A DNA stretch of 64,000 nucleotides from Paenisporosarcina cavernae (GTDB lineage: Bacteria > Bacillota > Bacilli > Bacillales_A > Planococcaceae), in the NCBI RefSeq assembly GCF_003595195.1, contig NZ_CP032418.1, positions 1,810,501-1,874,500 of the forward strand, given 5' to 3'. The number at the start of each line of letters is the position of its first letter. Position 1 is the first letter of the stretch. Both the position numbers and the translations under genes were made by a program. Of the stretch, positions 56,819 to 64,000 are shown piece by piece. The notes beneath the pieces were generated by a model that searched no databases, had not been told where the DNA came from, and saw nothing but the letters and a program-made list of their open reading frames with translations.

Positions 56819-56931
56819 CGCTTGTAATTCGGCATTAATCGCTTGTAAACCTCAACGAGCGCTTATAAACTCGACTTGTACGCTTATATTTAGAAGCTGA
56901 ACTCTTATAAATCGTCCATTACCGCTTATAA
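56819..56931. repeat. Six-word array with 20-21 bp period (CGCTTATAA type)
   Basis: CGCTTGTAA or CGCTTATAA words begin at 56819, 56840, 56860, 56881, 56902 (CTCTTATAA) and 56923: steps of 21, 20, 21, 21 and 21. Spacers are unrelated to each other. The element lies in the 534 bases between the NUDIX gene and trxB, where no gene is visible. Word count and spacing equal those at 9967-10079. Confidence 0.85.
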
Positions 56932-57029
56932 CCGTATATGTATACTAAACTTTTCTTATCCTTACTAATTAACTGCCCCACATCGCGTACTTCTGATTCA
57001 GAAATCCTTCATTCATCATTCAAACTAAA

Positions 57030-57075
57030 AAAGAGACCGCCTCTCCAATTAACTTGGAAAAACGGTCTTTCAAAG
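57030..57075 (-). terminator. Terminator downstream of trxB
   Basis: AGACCG (57033-57038) pairs with CGGTCT (57063-57068), with an inner stem CTCCAA/TTGGAA; on the minus strand CTCTTTTTTAG follows. It lies about 100 bases after the trxB stop. Confidence 0.75.
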
Positions 57076-57169
57076 GTAATGCTATTAAAAAGGGGGTCAA
57101 TTTAATAACTTCACTATACATCATCAATGTTGCACAGACATTACAGGATGGTTAAGGAATGATTAAATA

Positions 57170-58123
<954 letters not shown>

Positions 58124-58192
58124 TCATCCTCCTAGACTACTTCGTCTCGGTAAAATCGTATGTGAAATTTGTCGCGACGACAAGTTTTTTGC

Positions 58193-59716
58193 TTAAGCGT
58201 CAAAAAGCGGCAAAAATTGAATTAATTCCGAAACATATTTCGTTAATGTTGCGGAAGTGGTGCCATAATTTTCAGAAATCGCTTTTTTCGTGATGCCATC
58301 TTCGCGAGAAGACTGGAACATATAGTCAGCTGCAGCAGCGAGCGCTTTTGGATTACGAAATGAGTAGTCCTTATCTATCCCACGTTCCATTAATACAAAC
58401 CACATTTGGAATAAATAAGATCCACCTGTCGCCACTGGATGATGCTGTTCATACAGTAAATTGGTTGCTTCGAACGCTCGTAGAAACGTAGGTGAAACGG
58501 TTTTTAAATCGTCCGACTCACCAATAGCGGCCGCTAACATCCATTTCTCTAGCGGACTATACTCTTCGACATTAATCCACTCAGGATGCGAAATGATTTC
58601 TTGACGATGAGCGGTTTTATTCAATAAAAACAAGCCAAATAACCGTTCACTTCGATACGCATTTTCCAATTTCTCCACGATGAAGTCTCGGTTATGTTCT
58701 AGTCCTTTTAACGTATCGCCTGCTTTTTGGCCAAGCCACGGCTCGAGTCCTTCTTTATCAGGAGCTAAAAGTAATAGCTGTTCCCATGCCTGTCGAGCGA
58801 TTTTTTCATGTCCAGAAAAGTACGCAGAATGCGAGAGCCAAAAGTAGAAACCTGCATCTCCTTCATGCCCTTTTTTCTGAAGAGAACGCAACCATTTATA
58901 CGCTTGTTCGTATTTTCCCACAAGCGCGAATGTTGCACCAAGTTTATACCGGTGCTCTAACATGTACGGTTGAATTTTCGATAACACTTGTAAATAGTGC
59001 GTCAGTTCTTCTTCATTTTTTTCGTAATAATGAAGGACAGCAAGGTTGCAAAGCGCGTGTAAATTCCCAGTATTTCGTCGTAGCACATCGTGAAGAAGTG
59101 CTTTCGATTGTTCCACTTCTCCGACGTAAAAATACGCAAGTGCTAAATTGTTATACGCACTCCAGAAATCTGGATGCTCTTCAATCACTTTTTCGAGTAA
59201 TGAAATCGCCGATTCGAATTCACCATTTTCCATCCACTTTCTCGCACGCTCTTGTAGCGCAAAACGCTCGCCTTCTTCTCCGTCTAGATCAAACTGCGCA
59301 AGCTCTTCTTGATCGGTAAAATCCATAATTTCCATTGCTTCTTCTGCGTAACTTCCATCAGGATCCATTTCTAAATAAAGCTTTGCATATTTTCTAGCAT
59401 CGACTAAAAACCCTAAATGGGCATTCACTTCAGATAAGAAAAACACAATATCCGATTCGGAATCCTCGAGTAAATACGCTTCATTTAACAACTGAAGCGC
59501 ATGTTCAAACCGTTCACTCTCGAGTTCCACAATCGCATACTGCATTAAAATCATGGCATCATTCGGACTTAACTCCACTGCACGTTTTAAATACAGTTGC
59601 GCCTTATCGTACTGATCACGACTTAATGCTTGTAATGCTTTCTGATAGTAGTACTCTCCTGTAGGTAGGAAAGATACAATATTTTGTTTCGTGTCGTTCT
59701 GTTTCTTCTTCTCCAA
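58193..59716 (-). CDS. Tetratricopeptide repeat protein (YvcD-like)
   Basis: A 507-residue cytoplasmic protein with several TPR motifs (for example YYYQKALQALSRDQYDKAQL, FESAISLLEKVIEEHPDFWS and AYNNLALAYFYVGEVEQSKA). TTG at 59716 follows GGAGG by seven bases; the frame can extend to 59734 but that would include the ribosome site. It is just upstream of trxB. TPRs mediate protein contacts; partner unknown. Confidence 0.88.
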   Translation of the reverse strand: MEKKKQNDTKQNIVSFLPTGEYYYQKALQALSRDQYDKAQLYLKRAVELSPNDAMILMQYAIVELESERFEHALQLLNEAYLLEDSESDIVFFLSEVNAHLGFLVDARKYAKLYLEMDPDGSYAEEAMEIMDFTDQEELAQFDLDGEEGERFALQERARKWMENGEFESAISLLEKVIEEHPDFWSAYNNLALAYFYVGEVEQSKALLHDVLRRNTGNLHALCNLAVLHYYEKNEEELTHYLQVLSKIQPYMLEHRYKLGATFALVGKYEQAYKWLRSLQKKGHEGDAGFYFWLSHSAYFSGHEKIARQAWEQLLLLAPDKEGLEPWLGQKAGDTLKGLEHNRDFIVEKLENAYRSERLFGLFLLNKTAHRQEIISHPEWINVEEYSPLEKWMLAAAIGESDDLKTVSPTFLRAFEATNLLYEQHHPVATGGSYLFQMWFVLMERGIDKDYSFRNPKALAAAADYMFQSSREDGITKKAISENYGTTSATLTKYVSELIQFLPLFDA

Positions 59717-59734
59717 ACAATTGCCTCCGAACAT

Positions 59735-59760
59735 AAAAAAAGGGACTGCGAAGGTCCCTT
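59735..59760 (-). terminator. Terminator after the hprK-lgt-yvoD-yvoF unit
   Basis: AAGGGAC (59740-59746) and GTCCCTT (59754-59760) form a 7-bp stem; on the minus strand a T run follows, seven bases before the ribosome site of the TPR gene. It separates the two operons. Confidence 0.85.
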
Positions 59761-59824
59761 ACAGTATCTTGTAAGTATATCATATTCTATGCAAATTTAC
59801 TGTTTCGCATGATGACGCTCTCTT

Positions 59825-60334
59825 TTAAAAATCGAACTTCACCGCACGTTCTTCTGCTGTATAGATAAGTTGCATCGGATTACCTCCAACAAACGATCCA
59901 GCAGGTACATCTTGATGGACAAGGGTACCCGCTGAGACGATGGCACCATCGCCAATGGTAACGCCTGGAAGAATCGTCGAATTCGCGCCGATCATTACTT
60001 CATTGCCAATCCGCACATCGCCAATTCGATATTCATGAATAATATATTCATGCGCTAAAATGGTAGTGTTGTAGCCTATGATACAGTTATCTCCGATGGA
60101 AATACGTTCTGGAAACATAATATCTGGCATCACCATTAAAGCAAATGATGTTTTCTCCCCCACTTTCATGCGAAGAAAAGTTCGATACAGCCAGTTTTTC
60201 ACCGGCAATAAAGGGGTATAACGTGCAAGCTGGATCACTAAAAAGTTTTTCATCACTTTCCAAAAGGAAACAGTTTTATAAATGTGCCATAAGGAGTTTG
60301 CGCCTTGAACCGGATAACGTTCCGTTTTTCTCAT
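59825..60334 (-). CDS. yvoF: Hexapeptide-repeat acyltransferase (YvoF-like)
   Basis: A 169-residue left-handed beta-helix acyltransferase: ERISIGDNCIIGYNTTILAH, DVRIGNEVMIGANSTILPGV and VTIGDGAIVSAGTLVHQDVP are hexapeptide repeats, ending with the GGNPMQLI motif typical of O-acetyltransferases. The ATG at 60334 overlaps the yvoD stop (ATGA). Substrate unknown, possibly an envelope polymer. Confidence 0.88.
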   Translation of the reverse strand: MRKTERYPVQGANSLWHIYKTVSFWKVMKNFLVIQLARYTPLLPVKNWLYRTFLRMKVGEKTSFALMVMPDIMFPERISIGDNCIIGYNTTILAHEYIIHEYRIGDVRIGNEVMIGANSTILPGVTIGDGAIVSAGTLVHQDVPAGSFVGGNPMQLIYTAEERAVKFDF

Positions 60335-61269
60335 GTCGACCAAACTTCCTTTCGCTTCCTTGCTTCCGCTTGTTGCCACAGTTTCGAAACGACGATTGTT
60401 AAGACAAAAGCCGTAACTAAGCGAAGGAGAAACAGCGGTAATATTGGAATTCCAAGTGGTAGGAAGATTAATGTGTCTTCCACTACGGCATGACATGCCA
60501 CTAAAAAGATGAATACAAGTGTAGCATCTTTTTTACTGACACCATCCTCTTGCACCGCTTGAATCATCACACCCGCACCGAACGCCAGTCCAATGACTAA
60601 ACCAGAAATAAGCGTCATCGAGGCATTTGGCTGAATGCCCAACAATTTTGTAAAGGGTTCGATTTTCTTTGATGCGCGTTGTAAATATAGTTTTTCTTTC
60701 AAATATTGAATCATGATCATTAACGGAATGACGACCAGTGCAAATTGAAGGACACCAAACGATGCTTTTTGTAAGCCGAACATGAAAATGTCGAACCAGC
60801 CATCTGGCACCATTCCGCTTTTTGGTGCAAGACCATACTGAGCGATTTCGCCTCCACCTTGCCATACAAGGTTGATCACGATGGCAGAGAGAGCTGCTAG
60901 TCCTAACCGAACAAGCAACACGACCCACAATTTCACCCCAACTTTTAACGCAACTGCCGTTTCGATGAATAAATTATGTGAAAAAGACAGCATGACCGCA
61001 ATGATGAATACTTCTTTGACAGACAAATCGAGCGAGATAATTCCCGCAATACCTGCGTATAAATTGATTGCATTTCCCAACACAAGTGGGATTGCTGCAT
61101 CTCCACTCAAACCAAAGAGTTTCATGAAAGGTGCAATTTTATCGATTACCCAAGGTAAGACTGGTGTATGCTGCAAAATCACAACAAGTAATGTTATTGG
61201 AAATATGACTTTACTTAGCGTCCATGTCGTTTTAAGTCCCGCTTGTAATCCACGTGTTAAAATTCCCAT
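60331..61269 (-). CDS. yvoD: Nucleoside-recognition domain membrane protein (YvoD-like)
   Basis: A 312-residue protein with about eight membrane helices in two Gate/nucleoside-recognition-type halves (GDAAIPLVLGNAINLYAGIA, LLGIQPNASMTLISGLVIGL). ATG at 61269 has AGAAGGGTG upstream. It lies 13 bases after lgt. Function unknown. The ppaX phosphatase gene that lies next to yvoD in B. subtilis is absent here. Confidence 0.87.
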   Translation of the reverse strand: MGILTRGLQAGLKTTWTLSKVIFPITLLVVILQHTPVLPWVIDKIAPFMKLFGLSGDAAIPLVLGNAINLYAGIAGIISLDLSVKEVFIIAVMLSFSHNLFIETAVALKVGVKLWVVLLVRLGLAALSAIVINLVWQGGGEIAQYGLAPKSGMVPDGWFDIFMFGLQKASFGVLQFALVVIPLMIMIQYLKEKLYLQRASKKIEPFTKLLGIQPNASMTLISGLVIGLAFGAGVMIQAVQEDGVSKKDATLVFIFLVACHAVVEDTLIFLPLGIPILPLFLLRLVTAFVLTIVVSKLWQQAEARKRKEVWST

Positions 61270-61282
61270 ATCCTTCACCCTT

Positions 61283-62095
61283 CTACGCGTCTTGATAACG
61301 CGGAAGTTTCTCTTTTTTCATTCGACGGGTAATGAAAATCACTAGTGCCACGACAAAAGCCACGACGGATACCACTTGTGCTGTGCGTAATTCTCCGACC
61401 AAATACAAACTATCCGTACGCATTCCTTCAATGAAGAAACGACCAAACGAATACCACATGATGTAAAACAACGTCATTTCTCCGCGAATTAATCGAACTT
61501 TTCGAAGCAACAACATAATAATGACGCCAGTGAAATTCCAAATAGATTCATACAAGAACGTCGGATGGTAATACGTTCCGTTAATGTTCATTTGGTTAAT
61601 AATCCACTCCGGAATATGTAAATCTTCTAAAAAGGCTCTTGAAACAGGACCACCGTGAGCTTCTTGGTTCATAAAATTGCCCCAACGACCAATCGTTTGA
61701 CCGATTAAAATACTTGGAACGACTATGTCCGTCACTTTCAAAAAAGGCTCATTGCGTTTTTTTGTAAAAATATAGGCGACGAGGAAGGACACAATTAGCG
61801 CACCATGAATGGCTAGTCCACCATTCCAAATTTGAATACTCTCAATTGGATTATCTGCGTAGCGGTCCCATTCGGACAATACATAGTAAATTCGTGCTCC
61901 CACGATTGCCAGTGGAATTGCCCATATTAATAAATCGGTTAAAAAGTCCGGATGAAAGCCTCGCTTGACCATCTCTGCTTGCGCCACTAAAAAGGCAATG
62001 ACAATGCCTGATGCGATGATCACCCCGTACCATCTAACATCAATCGGGCCGATAGAAAAAGCAATCGGATCCATAATGTTCAATAAAAAACTCAT
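61283..62095 (-). CDS. lgt: Prolipoprotein diacylglyceryl transferase
   Basis: A 270-residue integral membrane enzyme with seven helices and the Lgt signature QTIGRWGNFMNQEAHGGPVS. It transfers diacylglycerol from phosphatidylglycerol to the lipobox Cys of prolipoproteins, such as the four predicted in this window. It lies 20 bases after hprK. Confidence 0.96.
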   Translation of the reverse strand: MSFLLNIMDPIAFSIGPIDVRWYGVIIASGIVIAFLVAQAEMVKRGFHPDFLTDLLIWAIPLAIVGARIYYVLSEWDRYADNPIESIQIWNGGLAIHGALIVSFLVAYIFTKKRNEPFLKVTDIVVPSILIGQTIGRWGNFMNQEAHGGPVSRAFLEDLHIPEWIINQMNINGTYYHPTFLYESIWNFTGVIIMLLLRKVRLIRGEMTLFYIMWYSFGRFFIEGMRTDSLYLVGELRTAQVVSVVAFVVALVIFITRRMKKEKLPRYQDA

Positions 62096-62115
62096 GTGAA
62101 ACTCCTCTCCATCTG

Positions 62116-63051
62116 TTAACGAGTACCTTCTTCTTTTTGTTCAATCACTTCATTCAAACGGTTAGAAAACTCTTCTGCCGTATTGACACCCATTCGTTTT
62201 AATCGGTAATCCATCGCTGCAACTTCTACAATGACCGATAGATTTCGACCGGGACGAACTGGAACGGTGAGTTTTGGAAGACTCGTATCCATAATTTGCA
62301 TTTTTTCTTCATCTAATCCTAAACGGTCATACGTTTTCTTCTCATCCCAAATCTCTAAATCCATGACAAGCGAAATACGCTTGTGATTTCGGACTGCACT
62401 CGCCCCAAAAAGCGTCATAATATTAATGATGCCAATACCTCTAATTTCGAGCAAATGTTCAATCAAATTGGGTGCGTTTCCGATAAGTGTATTTTCGCCT
62501 TCTTGACGAATTTCCACACAATCATCGGCTACTAAACGATGACCTCGCTTCACTAATTCTAACGCAGTCTCACTCTTCCCGACACCACTTTTGCCTGTAA
62601 TTAAAACCCCAATGCCATAAATGTCCACTAAAACGCCATGAACGGCTGTCGTTGGAGCAAGTTTACTTTCTAAAAAGTTTGTCAGCAAACTCGAAAAACG
62701 AGTCGTAGGCATCTTCGCAGTAAGCACCGGCACATGATTCGAGTTAGAAGCCGAGATCAATTCCTTAGGCGCTTCCATTTCATGTGACACAATGATCGCC
62801 GGTGTATTCTCCGAGCACAGACGTAACATACGTTCATGTTTTTCCGACGTCGTTAACATATCAAAAAAGGATAATTCCGTTTTTCCCAACAATTGAATTC
62901 GATTTTCAGGATAATGTGTAAAATAACCGGCCATCTCAAGACCAGGACGTGAAATATCACTCACCGTAATATGACGACCAATACCTTCTGCGCCGCTAAC
63001 CAGCTCTAATTTAAACGTCTCCATCACATCTTTGACGGTAACATGTGCCAT
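62116..63051 (-). CDS. hprK: HPr kinase/phosphorylase
   Basis: A 311-residue enzyme with Walker A G153-K-S-G-V-G-K-S160, the catalytic His region ([17 protein letters not shown]138) and the signature [20 protein letters not shown]. It phosphorylates S46 of HPr and Crh to set carbon catabolite repression. First gene of the hprK-lgt-yvoD-yvoF unit. Confidence 0.97.
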   Translation of the reverse strand: MAHVTVKDVMETFKLELVSGAEGIGRHITVSDISRPGLEMAGYFTHYPENRIQLLGKTELSFFDMLTTSEKHERMLRLCSENTPAIIVSHEMEAPKELISASNSNHVPVLTAKMPTTRFSSLLTNFLESKLAPTTAVHGVLVDIYGIGVLITGKSGVGKSETALELVKRGHRLVADDCVEIRQEGENTLIGNAPNLIEHLLEIRGIGIINIMTLFGASAVRNHKRISLVMDLEIWDEKKTYDRLGLDEEKMQIMDTSLPKLTVPVRPGRNLSVIVEVAAMDYRLKRMGVNTAEEFSNRLNEVIEQKEEGTR

Positions 63052-63195
63052 TTATTCTTCACCTCAATTAGTCAATCTCAGTCGCATCATACTGCCCACT
63101 ATTTTACCACTCCTAATAAGATTTAACAGAAAAATAATGTTGCTTGTCCCTTTTTAGTCGTTGCTATCTATTCCTTTTAATAGGAGGCGATATAA

Positions 63196-63744
63196 ATGCT
63201 TAAAATTGCGTTAGATGCTGGGCATGGTGCCCAAACGCCCGGGAAGCGAACCCCAGATGGAAGAATGCGAGAATTTCAGTTCAATGAAGCTGTTGCAGTA
63301 GAACTAAAGAAGCGATGGATGAAGAAAGGATGGCTCGTTGTTTTTACGCATGACAAAACGAAAGATGTCTCCTTGCACGAGCGAGTCGAACTCGCAAATC
63401 GGATGAAAGTCGATCTCTTTGTATCGATACATGCCAACGCATTTGGTTCTGGTTGGAATGACGCAAACGGCATTGAAACGTTTACATGCACACATGCACA
63501 ACCTACAAGTCGAGCCATCGCACAAGCAATTCAACTGTCACTAAGTAAACGAACAGGGAGAAAAAATCGTGGAGTGAAAGAAGCAGACTTCACGGTATTG
63601 AAGCGAACGTTTATGCCCGCTGTATTAGTAGAATGCGGATTTATGACAAATAAAGAAGAAGCTGCGTTGTTACAAAGCACGGCATACCGCCAACTTTGTG
63701 CGGAAGCAATTGGAATAGGAGTGGAGGAGTACTTTCAACAGTAG
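63196..63744 (+). CDS. N-acetylmuramoyl-L-alanine amidase (Amidase_3)
   Basis: A 182-residue zinc amidase with H10 (DAGHG), E26, H79 (SIHANA) and catalytic E146 (VECGFMTN). There is no signal peptide and no cell-wall-binding domain; the protein is just the catalytic domain. Such forms occur as phage endolysins or mother-cell lysis enzymes such as CwlC (which has an added binding domain). No phage genes are near. AGGAGG lies nine bases before the ATG. Confidence 0.87.
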   Translation: MLKIALDAGHGAQTPGKRTPDGRMREFQFNEAVAVELKKRWMKKGWLVVFTHDKTKDVSLHERVELANRMKVDLFVSIHANAFGSGWNDANGIETFTCTHAQPTSRAIAQAIQLSLSKRTGRKNRGVKEADFTVLKRTFMPAVLVECGFMTNKEEAALLQSTAYRQLCAEAIGIGVEEYFQQ

Positions 63745-63767
63745 TTAAGCTTATGGGAAGATTGCCA

Positions 63768-63879
63768 GGACAAAAACAAGTGATTCCAGGACAAAATCGC
63801 GTTTTCAGAGTCAATTTCGAGTCATTCCGGGACAAAATGGAACATTTCAAGGACAAAATCAAGAAAAACCGAACATTAG
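63768..63879. repeat. Word array with 20-21 bp period (GGACAAAA type)
   Basis: GGACAAAA occurs at 63768, 63789, 63830 and 63851; degenerate words fall at 63810 (GTCAATTT) and 63872. Steps are 21, 21, 20, 21 and 21. It begins 24 bases after the amidase stop. The longer form TTCC-N1/2-GGACAAAA resembles the minus strand of the 4752-5486 unit. Confidence 0.8.
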
Positions 63880-63897
63880 CCAAAAATTTACAATAAT

Positions 63898-63957
63898 AAA
63901 ACACTCCGCTTCAACGCTTCGTTCGATCGAAGTCGTTAAAGTGGAGTGTTTTCGTTT
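63898..63957 (+). terminator. Terminator after amidase and repeat element
   Basis: AAAACACTCC (63898-63907) pairs with GGAGTGTTTT (63943-63952), with further pairing inside (CTTCAACG and CTTCG arms), followed by CGTTTT. Since it lies beyond the word array, the array would be transcribed as part of the amidase 3' region. Confidence 0.8.
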
Positions 63958-64000
63958 TAAGCAAATAGTTATTGAGCTGTCGAACTATATTTTACAAGAA

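Noticed and set aside
58169-58183. TTGTCG/CGACAA hairpin followed by TTTTTT between trxB and the TPR gene
   Set aside because: The T run follows on the plus strand, where no transcript is expected; on the minus strand it lacks a T tail.

Overview
The window looks like a chromosomal segment of a spore-forming, low-GC Gram-positive bacterium of the order Bacillales, most like the Bacillaceae/Planococcaceae. This rests on gene content and order: a CotF-type spore coat pair, the cggR-gap-pgk-tpiA-gpmI-eno glycolytic operon, secG-est-rnr-smpB-ssrA, the yvcI-rapZ-yvcK-whiA-crh cluster, and hprK-lgt-yvoD-yvoF. The genus cannot be fixed from the sequence alone.

Layout. 1-2 kb: start of a proline dehydrogenase, two small coat proteins, a thioredoxin-like protein and a stressosome-type STAS protein. 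2-4.6 kb: an Eis-type acetyltransferase/TetR/GNAT operon with a palindromic operator. 4.75-5.49 kb: a striking non-coding array of 35 perfectly phased 21-bp units followed by an intrinsic terminator. 5.8-26.5 kb: mixed metabolism, stress and transport (C39-like peptidase, RsbR-like protein, flap exonuclease, FMN reductase, FAD oxidoreductase, orphan histidine ammonia-lyase, ECF sigma/anti-sigma pair, copA/csoR with operators, MntH with operator-like palindromes, a T-box-controlled MFS transporter, a chemotaxis receptor). 26.7-37.9 kb: an AT-rich accessory stretch of small membrane proteins, lipoproteins, duplicated small genes, two RibD-C reductases, an orphan PD-(D/E)XK nuclease-like protein and a secreted nuclease. 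38-63.7 kb: conserved core, namely tmRNA and SmpB, RNase R, SecG, glycolysis, LemA/TPM, ClpP, tRNA-Arg, the whiA cluster, thioredoxin reductase, Lgt and HPr kinase, ending with a cytoplasmic-looking amidase.

How the genes work together. Carbon control is concentrated here: CggR with its operator, Crh, HPr kinase, YvcK and RapZ lie within 15 kb of the glycolytic operon. Trans-translation and RNA decay (ssrA, smpB, rnr) are adjacent. Copper efflux is a CsoR-CopA unit with two operators. Several regulators can be read from DNA sites: CtsR before clpP, CggR before cggR, CsoR twice, MntR-like palindromes before mntH, and a T-box leader.

The most unusual signal is not a gene. Five intergenic regions (about 4752-5486, 9967-10079, 49700-49756, 56819-56931 and 63768-63879) carry short words repeated at 20-21 bp. 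Two of them have six words with the identical spacing 21-20-21-21-21 although the spacers differ, and two others appear to share a word in opposite orientation. This suggests a family of helically phased intergenic elements; I do not recognise it as a described one.
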